From Synchiropus splendidus (taxonomy: Eukaryota > Chordata > Actinopteri > Syngnathiformes > Callionymidae): a stretch of DNA of 64,000 nucleotides. Positions 35,007 through 46,205 of this stretch are shown here, in pieces (positions within the stretch are counted from its first letter, which is position 1; each line of letters begins with the position of its first letter). The notes beneath the pieces are model-generated. The model was not told where the DNA came from and searched no databases. It saw nothing but the letters and a program-made list of their open reading frames with translations. The position numbers were made by a program, and so were the translations under genes. The DNA is taken from NCBI RefSeq assembly GCF_027744825.2, contig NC_071334.1:55926937-55990936 (forward strand), given 5' to 3'.

Positions 35007-36262
35007 ATATAGATACATACCGTATGAAAACAGAATGGATTAACGTCATAATTAAATGGCAACTTCTCCAATAACACACTGAGCAATCATTTTATAACAC
35101 GTGTGGCAAATTGATCATGTGACCTGCAAATGCTTAACAATGACACCTTTACGCTTTACAGAAACACTTTTAATATAATAACATTTTATTTTGAGAATCA
35201 GTGTAAAAAAAACAAAGGGGACAAACATACAACACATTGATTGGATCTTGTGAAGTCAATTGAATTTGGATTCGATTTTTTTTTATTAATTTAACCTCAG
35301 GCTCTTAGTTGATGCTAAAAGAGTTGAAGTTGTATGTATGTTGGATGTGAGACTGTACTAGAAGTGGGAGTGTATATTATGATATAACAGTTTGCTCTCC
35401 AGACAACAGGGAATCTTTGTAAGTGCAGGAGTTCCTGCTCCACTGATCACACTGATGCACAAGACGCGTGGCAGCTACGATGATAACAACAACAACAAAC
35501 ATGGAGGAATCATCCCTGAACAAAAGCAAACAAAAGCATCTGTTTGCTTTTGTTCAGGGATAGTTTTCACTACACAATGGCCAGGGTTTCCACTACTCTG
35601 AATGTACTTGAAATTCTTAAAAAAATGAAATTCTCATACAAATATTTTCAAGACATTTAACGAGCTTTACTTTAAATAAGGTGATATAAAAACTTGAATA
35701 TAGACACCACCGTGATTTATCCCATTAAACTGTGATTAATTGATTAATTTTCCAATGAACTAGATTTTTTTTTTTTTTTATTGAATCCGACCCCTAATAT
35801 ATACTTCTATAGTGCGGTGGCCCATTCTTCTTGAGTTTGGACTTTAAAAGGAAGACAATAGAGAAATGCAATACCACATAAAATGTGAAAGACAAAATGG
35901 AGGACGACGTTAGGTCACAGACAGTCGTGAAATTATGACGTGACTGAAGGTTTTTTAATCACCAGTAAAGGTCAAAAGTTCCTGTGATCATTGCCACTTT
36001 GGAACACGGTGGAGCCGCGTCTATTACCCAAAGATAATGTGCAGTTGAGGCAATCTGTCATTCTGAATACAATACAGATACAGAGCTGGGCTCCATGTAG
36101 AAGTCTAATACGACTTCGCTTTCTACTGTACTGTAGTGCGTAACATGAACAAGACTAAACCATTATTGCACTGCAATTGCAAAGTAATGACTAAAAAAGA
36201 GAGTAAGGTCACTTGCATTAATTCAACTAAATGTATGTCACAGTCAGTTAACAGGTGAAAGA
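35007..36262. other. Spacer 3' of the adenosine receptor gene
   Basis: AT-rich sequence with a dispersed repeat (35388-35722), a long T run near 35766-35779 and no coding exon that I can see. Part of 36.0-36.26 kb is probably the receptor 3' UTR. Confidence 0.45.
35388..35722 (+). repeat. Dispersed repeat, copy 1, with a perfect internal hairpin
   Basis: It is highly similar to 50638-50968 in the same orientation. It contains a perfect 19-base inverted repeat (35513-35531 and 35542-35560) around a 10-base loop. Both copies also contain (AAC)4 and the phrase ACACAATGGCCAGG. Neither encodes a recognised protein. It is probably a nonautonomous DNA transposon. Confidence 0.8.
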
Positions 36263-39200
36263 TCAAGAGACTTCAGTTGAATTAGCTAGTTCAGTCTGTG
36301 CTATTGTCAGAGCTTTAGTATTCACAAAAGAAATGCAGGTGACAGTGTCTCTCGTGTCATCGTCTCTCCCTCTTTTGCCTGAACATTCAGCTTCCTCAGC
36401 AGGAGGCCCCACCTGACATGGTTGGGTCTTTGACAAGGCGCCACCCTGGATGTGGCCCCCACTCGGTATAACCCGCTGCAGCGTTTCAAAGGTGGAATTA
36501 CAAAAGCCTTTTTCTGAGGTCAGGTCCCAACTCTGCTCCATGATGTAGTTATTGACCACGGTGCTGCAAACCTCCTTACTGCTGCAGGTAGACGTGCGCG
36601 CGAAACTGCTGCCTCGCCTGCTGTCGCCGCTGCCCACCCTGAAGCCATGGCCGTCCTTTTGCCTCAGGATTTGCTGATAGAAAATTCTGCGGAACGTCAC
36701 TCGGAACTCCTGAATTCGATACGCATAGATGAAGGGATTCACAGCAGAGTTTGCGTGGGAGAGGATGATCGCGATGTTCATGACCCAGATGTTGGGCCGA
36801 TTACAGAAGAGACACAGGTGATTGAAACAGTTGAGGAGGTGCAGTGGAAGCCAGCACAGAGCGAAGAAGCCCACGATGATGGACAGCGACTTGGCAGCGT
36901 GGACTTCTCTTTGCAGCGTGGTGCGAGACGAGCTCGGGAACACGGTCTTGTCCCTGAAGGAAGGCTTGCTCACCACTTTGAGCTCTATCAGTTGGAGCTG
37001 GCGCCGCGCAGCCATGAAGATTTTGACATAGATGATCAGCATCAGCACCAGCGGCAGCAGGACGCAGCCGAAGAAGTTGAAGTAGACCATGTAGTCGAGA
37101 GGCACTACCTCTTCAAATAAACACTCGGTCATTCCTTTGGGGCAGCTGCCGTTGACATCCGTCGTATTGTTTATCCCTGCAAAAGCAAAGTCACATTTTC
37201 TCACATGGTTCCTACAAGAGCCTCCAAATCTCCAGACTGTTATACTTTAAATAACGCTGTTTCTTGGTGTTAAATGAGCTGACAGCGAAGGAAAAATACT
37301 CCCTCCGACTCGCAGGAATTTTAACTGGGATTGACGAGACACCCTTCGGGAGACCTCCTATCCAGATTTTATTTTAGATGATTCACCATGCGAATCTTGT
37401 GGGGATAGTGGTTGGGCCGCGAGCGCCCCCTAGAGGGCCGATAAGAGTTTTTGCTTCACACCTCTGGGCTGTGAGACGTTCAGTTTTAATCTATTTGCCA
37501 CTCATGGTGGAGGTTGTGTGTCACTGAATTGACTTGACAGCTGCAAATGCGTGATAGTTAACAACTATAAAGAAGTTCTTGAAAAGAAAAAATGCAAAAG
37601 AAAGTGATGCCACCCCCCAACAGTAAAAACTGTTCATGATAGCAACTGAAAATTAATAACATTTTATGGCGATACTTTCATTTATACTACTTTTTACTTA
37701 TATCTTCTTTGGTGTTTAAAAAAATGATATAATTTTTATTTTATGACAATTAGAAATGCTTTAATTATATTTACTTTATTCAGAATTTTATTACATTTAT
37801 TTTATTATTTTTTCCAATTTTCTCAACAGTTTGCATTAAGAATTTTTTTCTTTAAATTTGATGAATATGTCTTGCATGTCATTTTACAAGGTTTGTTTTG
37901 TTTGCCTGTAAGTAGTTTAAATATGGTGATTGTTGACAAATGAAATGAAGAGTATTGAATCAGTTCTGTTACTTGAATGGGCCCCAGTCCTATTGTTCTG
38001 GGTGGGCCCGAGATTAAAAAGGCTCAGAACCCCTGGTCTACATGACACACAGGTGGACTAGACTACACTTCTGCACCACTCACACCTACAGTTATCTAAC
38101 TATGGCCAAAAAAGAGGAACAATCCAACGGTCTCATGATAGAGAGGTTTAGTTACCACTCATAAAAGCAATGATTTTTAAAGAAGAAACTTTTTTTAAAC
38201 AAGGCATATTAAATGAATCCACCATGACAGAGACATTCATTCACACCTGTGTTCCACCCCAGAATTGGAATTAGACCGATTCCTAGTGAGAGGAACCAAC
38301 ACACAGCAATGATTCCCTTTGCCCTCCGCGCTGTCACGACGCTGCTGTACCTGCAACGTTCAATAAATGCAACAGGTCAGTAAAAAATGCAATAAAAATG
38401 GTATGACACATGACTTTACCACTTTTGAAATAATTACTGAAAACATTACAGGACTTTTTTTTCTGTAACTGGTTCTCAAATGACCGTTTTTCACTAACCC
38501 TAATGAGTGGAGTGGATATGCTTTGGTCATATCTTAAAACATTTATGCCTAAAGAAAGAGAAAATAATTTATTCACTTTTTTTGCGTCAGAACAATCTGA
38601 GATGGTTGTATTCATTGGGGCACTAGTATGTTTTTCCAGGTGTCAAGAGTTATCTGCAGTATTGGCAGGATGAAGCATCACCTTAACACATGAAGTGAAC
38701 AATGTTAATCCAGTCTTGAGTTCCGTTACTTTCGGACTATAGAGGGCACAGGAATTAGCCACACCCACTAAATTTAAATCCATAAGTCGCGGGCGCAGTG
38801 GTGCTGTCTAGACCACAGAAAGGACAGTGGTGCACCCAGCTTAGAAATGCACGAGGATCACTTCTAAACTGGTTTTGAAAACATGGCCCAGCATTGAGAC
38901 TGGCTCATGAAACAAACTCAGCAATGTTCTGAACTCAAATCATGAACTCCTCACGTCTTTCATTTCTATGAAAGCGCTCCAAATGCGCTGTTTTCACTAG
39001 CGTGCGAAACACCACAGCCGGTCTCTGCTGCATCTTGTGTCCGGTCCTCCAGGAGGCTCAGTTGGCAGGGCTGTGGACACGCAGGCGAAAAACAGCGCAT
39101 TTCCAGTGCTTTGAGGGTAAATAAAATGCCTGTGATTTCATTGGTTTCCATATATTATTGCTGTAAAAGACGCAGGGTTCAGACCACAAGAAAAAGGTAG

Positions 39201-40822
39201 CAGCTTATAGTCATGAAATTACTGTTATTTATTTATAAAAATTAGCCTCCACAATACGTAATGTCCTGCTCAATTTGCATGCTTGTGATGTCATGATAGC
39301 TTGTTCATGTTCACTCATGGGATCGATGATCCACTATGGCGGATGAATAACTCCACTTATAGACCTCATGGAGCAACTTTTAAAAGGTGGCAAAACTATT
39401 GTCTGGAACAGTGAGGAAATGTGTTTTGCAGCTAGGTGTTGAAATGCAGCAACAAAACACTTGCCTGGATGACCTGAGCCTATTTTGTCTTTATTAACAA
39501 GCAGGTTTGTTGAAGCTGTTTTCAATACTTCAGTACTTCAATACTTCATCATAGGGCCCTTTAGTGGGCACAATTGAACTGGCCAGAGCTGAGTCTTTGA
39601 GGACCATATTAATCCATCAAATAAATATCTACGTATAGATGATGTACAGCAGATATGTTCTGCTTCTTCCGTGTCTAAAAGGTCAATGCCAACTGACTGA
39701 ATAACTGGGCCCAAAGTTTAAATTCAGTTCTACATACTGTGTTTTTTGAAAAAAGCACACATTTCAACAGACCTATTTCAACAGGAAGTGATAATCTGCC
39801 AGACTGGAGTGTAGTCGCATGAGCAAATATTTGAGTAATTAATCTACAGATCCTGCAACAGAGCACAGACTTCAGTGTGCAGGACTTTTCTCCAACATAG
39901 GAATACTACACAAGGCTTCTATGAGCCAATTTAACAAGCAGATAAAAAAAAATACCTGGTATATATATATATATCAAACTATATATATGAAACTGCAATA
40001 CATCCAGTACGTGAATCATTTTCCCCAGCCCCATTGCTTCACTCCATTAGACGAAAATTTAAAAAATACTTTTAAAGACATCTATATAATAATAACGATG
40101 TAAAAGATATATACTATTGAGCAGATAACACTAAATATATACATGTAGATATGTCATTTTGTTTTAAAAAAAGAAGCAGTAGAGAAGCACAACTCAACAC
40201 GAATTTCATATAAAAGTGAGGTATAATCCTCTTGATAAAGGGATATAAATAACACTGTGATGGTAACCAAGAAAGTGCATTAGTTTGTCTCTGCATTTAA
40301 TTCTGTTTAAAAAAAACTGATTGAAATTCAACTACCTATGAAAGAAGACCTGATGACTCCACATGATCTCAGTGGACCCGCACAACATACATCCGTGGTT
40401 ACCTAAAGTAACTCGCCTGAGTGGGTTCTTGATGGCGATGTAGCGGTCCAGGGCGATGGCCAAGAGGCTGAAGATGGAGCTCTGGGTCAGCATCAGGACA
40501 AAGCAGGCGATAAAAAGGCACCCATGGAAGTCAGCACAGAAGCCAGTGCTGCAGAAGACAAGAGAGAGAGCGTCGTAGTAAATGTATGATCTTGTTACTC
40601 TGTTGGAGAGGCTGTAAAACACCTGATAATGACAGCGAACGGGATGGCCAGCAGGCCCACAGCGATATCAGCCACCGCCAGCGACACCACGAAGAAGTTG
40701 GTGATGCTCTGCAGGTTGGAGTTGAGGCAGACGGCCCAGCAGACCAGGATGTTTCCCGACACAGCGAACACGGCGATGACCGCCTCCAGGCAAATGTAAA
40801 CCCAGTGGTAATCCTTCAGCAT
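36263..40822 (-). CDS. adora2a: Adenosine A2A-type receptor (Gs-coupled GPCR)
   Basis: This is a seven-helix receptor for extracellular adenosine that raises cAMP through Gs. Coding exons: 40822-40623 (TM1-TM2), 40548-40417 (ECL1-TM3), 38350-38247 (ICL2-TM4) and 37176-36263 (ECL2 to end), giving 449 aa. Ligand-contact residues match human: Thr88, Gln89, Phe166-Glu167 in ECL2 (CLFEEVV), and the TM6 Asn in HLLNCF. DRY is at 101-103, NPFIY is in TM7, and sequons occur at Asn149 and Asn154. The long Ser/Thr-rich C-tail (about 150 residues), together with snrpd3 and bcr as neighbours, favours A2A over A2B. The teleost a/b paralogue is not resolved. Intron 2 has a GC donor, and introns 1 and 3 are at positions absent from human ADORA2A. 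A 5' UTR acceptor (CTCTTTCCAG) sets the exon 1 boundary at 41003. Confidence 0.95.
37395..38040 (+). repeat. Dispersed repeat, copy B (partner at 7.0 kb)
   Basis: It shares the ordered blocks GTCACTGAATTGAC, CAGTAAAAACTGTTCATG and TATATCTTCTTTGG with 6975-7320. The right end (CTCAGAACCCCTGGTC) has the style of hAT-type DNA transposon ends. It lies in intron 3 of adora2a. Confidence 0.6.
38971..39113. repeat. Imperfect inverted repeat in adora2a intron 2
   Basis: The left arm (38971-39019) holds AAATGCGCTGTTTT and then ACACCACAGCC. The right arm (39067-39113) holds their near reverse complements (GGCTGTGGACAC, then AAAACAGCGCATTT). The arms are about 47 bases with a loop of about 47. See findings. 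Confidence 0.7.
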
Positions 40823-41003
40823 GGTGATTCTCTCCTCTCTTCACCTCCTCCACTCAGCGTTTGTGCTTTGACCAGTCACAGAGAGCCACACAGGAGCCAT
40901 TGCGTCATGAGAAAAAAAAAAAGGGCGGAAGTTTCCACCACAACTTTTTGGGGGCTTATTACATCACTCAGTTATCTTGGCGAGTTTGGTGAGTGAGACT
41001 AGC

Positions 41004-43234
41004 CTGGAAAGAGAAAAAAAAAGACACAATCTGATAGTCTGTGAAAACAGATAGCAGGTAACCACGCACGCTCTGAAAAAGCCATTTATCTCTGACAGGC
41101 AGCAGGAGTGCCTGTTTTCACATCCCAATCAAAGCTCAACAATGCACCTTTTCTTCCAGGGATAACTTCCCGAAACTCTTCCACACACACGCACAAACCA
41201 TTCCGGGCACTCGCATTTTTCCACCACACAGTCATGGATAAAAACGGCGGACGAAAATTGAGGTCTGTCCTCAGTCATCATTGCTATTTTAATCTCATGT
41301 TTGAAAGAAAAACAACATCTGAAAGTTCTGTACCTTTGTTTACAGGAGTTTAAGAGACACATATTTTTAAGCAAACACAATAACCAAACATGGGTCAATA
41401 ACATTCCACAACCAAAAATAAAGTCAACTTCCATTTGAGGAGCTTGATGCTACTGACCTCATATCAAAATAGCTAAGCTAAAAGTTAAACCAGGGGCCAC
41501 ATTACCTACTGTGACTGTTGTGAGTGGCCCTCAAGCCAAAAGATGTATGGATCTTTAGATTTTTGAAAAAACAAGGAAGTAAGAAAACAGGGAAAAGGAG
41601 AATGAAGCCTCGACATGATGTGTGGAAAATATGATGTTTGGTGACATATTATTTTCATTTTCAATCATTTTTATTGAAAGAGTGTAAATATAAATCGTAA
41701 ATATTGGAAGTGGTAACATAATACATGTAAGATATAACGGCACTGTGTCAATAGTGCTAATTCAGTATTTATCACTATTTTTGTAGTGGTGTTCTGACCG
41801 CATAAATGCAGCTAAAGGGCCGCACGTGTCCCACCACTGAGTTTAAGTAAACTTTAAACAGAACTACACCCTTGCTTTTTTCGTTTGACTCTGGACAGAA
41901 TGGAGAAAAACAAAAAAAGCAAGTGATTTACAATTGTTCAACAGTTTGTGTTTGCATCACTTGGGAAATCCAGCTCATGCAAACTTCCTTTTAGAACGGA
42001 ACTGAAGGGTATGATAACTGTTGCCTTTTAGATCCTGTTTGATTAGCTAAACTTCACTGACATGAAGTTTTGGTTCGGATGAGAAATTACGTCAATGAAT
42101 TTGTGCCAAGTTCATTTCACATGTAATAATCAATGAGGATTTTAAAGAAAATGATAATGAATAAATACATAAAGCAAACCTTTCTTCTTTCTTTTCCGCT
42201 GCATATTTGTTAATCTGAATGCAAACCTGATTTGACAGCACATTTGGCTCAGACAAAGTTGCAAACCTGTTGCAGTGCATTTTGGAAGGCGAAGTGTGAG
42301 TGTCAAAAGAGTCACTAACGTGACTTAGTATTACAGGGATTACTGAGGCTGTGTTAATGGCCTGAGTCAAGTCTCGAAGGGCAACGATGCGGAATGTGAG
42401 CCATATTGACCGCCACGAGGACCAACACGTAAATATGACCCACTTCTCCCGACAAGTGTAGTGAGACACAGCAGGACCAAACCATACAGAACTTATTTCA
42501 TTACATTATATAGGATAGGACAGTAAAGTGAGGCAAAGACACCCTGTTTTACATATATGTCAGTTCAGTTTCATTTGTTTTAGGTCTGAAATGTTACACG
42601 TAAATGAAGCTAATTCATGATCATGAAATATTTTTTAATGAGTAACTGCACTCATCTGGCTCACACAACTTTTTTCACTCAAAATAGAGGAACAGACAAC
42701 CAAATAATTTCATTTAAAAACATTTCACCTGGTAGTTTGTGAGCAACAGTCTATTTTCTTACAAAGGCTGGAGCTTTCTCAGAGCGAAGGAATGTTTATC
42801 CCAGCCTGGATTATCTTGGATTATAATCAGATATGGCACAGGCATTTCAGATCAGTTGTTTTTGGCCCAACTAGTCATTTGAAAAACCGAACACATCTTA
42901 CACATTTCTTACACATCAGAATTCAGCCCTCTTATTCACATTTTACAAGCTATGTTGGTTGTCTATGTCCTTAGGCCTAATAAGAGATGTGATATGGAAA
43001 TCCATGTTGATCACTTATAGAGGCCATAAGCAAGAGTTTTAATATATTTCGTCATATTTCATTCTAGATATATTTCAACTGTATTTGAAACGGAAATGGA
43101 AAGAATTCCAGTTTCTTTCAAATCGATGAAAAACTCGATTTTCAAATAGTCACGGTAAAAAAAAATATTCTAAAAGAGTTGAAATTGTATTTCATTTGTG
43201 GAAGAATAAGAAAAAGAAAGGTCGATTTACTCAC
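41004..43234 (-). other. Probable 5' UTR intron of adora2a
   Basis: It is bounded by a strong minus-strand acceptor (a polypyrimidine tract then CCAG at 41004-41007) and a strong donor (GCAAG|gtgagt, exon edge 43235). No exon is recognised inside. A possible decayed hAT-like element spans about 41490-41850 (AGGGGCCACATTACC on the left, GGGCCGCACGTG on the right). Confidence 0.45.
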
Positions 43235-43460
43235 CTTGCGAGAGTAAAACCGCATGGAGTTGTGACAGAAGAAACGTCAGAAACGGAAAGGTGTCGGGTG
43301 AAAACCACCACAGAACGCGATGTGAAGCGCATGAGAACAGAGGTTGAAATACACTCACACACGCCGGTTCCACCACGTCAGGCGCCGCCTCCAGCATGCG
43401 CGCGTACTTGGGTAGGGGCGCGTCCATGCGAGTGTGTTTGGCCGTTTCATTTTCATTCAT
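43235..43460 (-). promoter_or_regulatory. adora2a: Candidate adora2a noncoding first exon and CpG-rich promoter
   Basis: The minus strand ends in CTCGCAAG|gtgagtaaat, a near-perfect donor. The block contains CpG-dense sequence (GGCGCCGCC, ATGCGCGCGTAC, GGGGCGCGTCC) unlike its AT-rich flanks. Together with the acceptor at 41003 it makes a plausible 5' UTR exon and start region. Confidence 0.5.
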
Positions 43461-43486
43461 ACAAAGTCCCTGTTTTATGATGTTAT

Positions 43487-43519
43487 AGATAGATAGATAG
43501 ATAGATCATCATCATCATT
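43487..43519 (+). repeat. (GATA)n(ATC)n microsatellite
   Basis: Tandem ATAG units pass directly into ATC units. Confidence 0.85.
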
Positions 43520-46205
43520 GTATCATTGATACATAGCACGAAAAGGAAAAATTTCATCGCCCCATGTGTCTCCGCTCTCTGCCATCTTTATCAGTATTAA
43601 AGTTTCAGTATTAAATTCAAGTCAAACACTTATGTTAACCATACATACAGCGCACACAGCATGTGGAATATTATAAAAAGATGTAATAATGCATTCGAAT
43701 GGAAATGTATGTAGTATAGAATTGATAACAGTAGCGTTAAATGATAATAATTTTATGTAAATTAGAAAAAGGCAACTTCCTTGTTCCTTCCTCTGTATAT
43801 TCATACAAACATGTATACTCATTTAAGAGGAGTCACATTTGAAGATTGGTCCATTAAGACGACTGAGGTTACTCTGCCCCCAGATCAGGAGTCAGTAGAG
43901 GTCGTGATGAGGCATCATGAAACAGTGTCCTAGTTTTCAGAGGGCTCAAGATGTCACTGTCTGCTGTATAACTCTTTGTGTGCAACAACTATTTTAATCA
44001 TTTGTAAACCAAGAGCGCCATCTTGTGGAAATTGAGGATAACATTCAGGGCGGGGAGACTGTTGTGATGGAAGGAAGAGAAAGCCACAAAATACAAGTAA
44101 TGATTGAGACACAAACACCAGCTGTAGATACAGGACATTTTATTTGACATTTTTTTCGAGTACAAACGCCAATCATGTTTGTCCTCAGAATGCAGTTTAC
44201 CTTTGTACAGTTCCACGAGCAGAACACTGGGTGGCAACAAGGCCCGAAAAGGTTTAAGATTAGGTAAATAAAAAGTGGAAGAAGCCACATTGTAATCATT
44301 AAAAGTAAATAAAATTCCCCGTGAATTTGCACAGGGAGCTTCTCCCGACAATCAGGAACAAATATTAAGACTCTCCTCGAACACATCCGTCAGTGAACGG
44401 CACAATAAATAAGATGGAAACCAAATTACGTTATCTCCTATGATACATTTTGTACAAATATTTGGGGTATGTCGACTGACAGAATGGACCTCTGAATGGA
44501 GCAGTTGGAACAATCACAGTGTTGCTTGTCTACGTCACAGATGAGCTGATGATGTGTCAGTCTCCAACAGAAACATGACCTGTTTGAAGCGTTTTCCTTC
44601 AGACCAACACAAAAAATAAAAATTGAAAAAAGAAGAGGAGCTCAATTTGAAAAAGCTAAATAAGGACTCAGGCGATTACGGTTTTGTCTACAGCATCGGT
44701 TCATGAATTTGATGAACTAAGACTCGTGAAGTTCCAGGTCCCGTCTTAGTCTCGGAGATGATGTTTTGCTGACCTCAGCAAAGGCAACAGGAGGCTGAAG
44801 CTATCAAACCATCCAGTTTCACAGGCGTTGAAAGAAAACAAGTGTACGAGGCACGAGAGGGTCGAGTCGTGAGGCATTTGGGATTTCTTGAGAATAGGCG
44901 AGGCTGAAAAGATGAACTCTTAGTGACGGAGTGAGGGAGGACTGTTCTGAAGGCAGCTCGACGTGATTTAACGAGGAAAAAATGGGGCACAATTTAGGAA
45001 CATGTCTCACGGTCAAAACTCTGGGAAGAGTCATGTGCTGTAACATCAGTAAAACCTGTTAACATGATAAGATTTGCCTTCAATCTTTTGTGCAGATATG
45101 ACTTCCTGTTTTCACCTGAACTACAAGCAAGCCCTTTTTGTGCAGACTGACAAAGAGGTTCACCTCAGTCCATGGCTCTGGCTTGGGCTCTGGTGATAGA
45201 GGGGGTTCGGAAATGTTGAAAAACATGCCTGCATGTTAAACAAAGAGTGTTTGTCATCACCATAAATACAACAAGACGCAGAACTATAAAAGGCAACATA
45301 ACGTTTTAGGTCGGTTCTTCACAGAGAGAAAGACAGGAGTGATCAGGTCACTTAAATCGTAACAGTAGTTTTAAAATCGGAAGTGGCAACGCATGTGTTC
45401 TCATCGCACACCAGGCTGGACAGAATGAACAAGACGCATTGTCCTCCAAAGAAAAGGCAAAATCCTGCTAATTTACTGCAAGACTTCAAGTCAAGGCTAA
45501 AACCTACCACTGTCTCGACCGACCCACAAAGGGCACACATAAAAAAAAAAAAAACAGATCTCCCCGAATAAATTACATCAATAATTATAGTCGTTCACAA
45601 AAAACAAACGCAAAAAACTTTCAAGTTTATGTACAGGCTGTAAATACAACTGCTCAATTTTCTCCTAGAAATAAGCAAAACGGCGTTAATTTGGCAAAAA
45701 TGTCCTATCGTCAGCAAAGATATGAACACAGACAATTCCTACCTTATAAAATATATTGCTTCCAGAGATTTAAGCCGTACCGGGGACAGAAACGACACAA
45801 ATAGAGGACATTTGCTTCTAAGTCGGGCGTCTGTTCCCTGTTGGATTCTTCAAGTTGTAGCGGTGCAGTACTTCTCAAAGCAGGTTGTTTACGTTGTAAA
45901 CATTTTCAACAAACAGGCCTTGGATTCCTGTGGCAGAGAAGTCAGTGGCAGCTCTGGAAAAACTCGCCAGCACTTCCTGGGACCATGTGTCAATAGTGAG
46001 GTGGGAATCTTTCTTCCAAGGCTGGTGACTGTCCTGAATGATCGTTCCCGAAGAACGACCCAGACTACACTCATTTAAAGCGTATCGTAATTTGAGAAGT
46101 GTGGCTCCTGTGAGGTGAAATGGCGCCCCCTGGTGCTTGAGAAAATGTACTTACTCCACCAAGTCAATAAAAAAAAAACGTTTGACCCAAGTCTGTTAAG
46201 TCTGT
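43520..46205 (-). other. Spacer and probable bcr 3' UTR
   Basis: There is no coding exon below the bcr stop at 46206. AATAAA on the minus strand (TTTATT at 44139-44144) is a candidate end for a 3' UTR of about 2.1 kb. The sequence up to there is free of obvious repeats, and a MITE-like copy lies just beyond it. The 3' UTR length is an inference. Confidence 0.4.
43900..44035. repeat. MITE-like element, copy 2 (right end truncated)
   Basis: It shares GATGAGGCATCATGAAACA, TTTTCAGAGGGC, CACTGTCTGCTGTAT, CAACAACTATTT and AGAGCGCCATCT with the copy at 18499-18680. The right terminal repeat is not clear. Confidence 0.6.

Noticed and set aside
36647..37120. 157-codon + strand frame
   Set aside because: It is exactly antisense to the adora2a last exon. 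Its Glu/His-rich composition is the mirror of the receptor's codons.
40586..40996. 136-codon + strand frame
   Set aside because: Antisense of the TM1-TM2 exon of adora2a, with no independent support.
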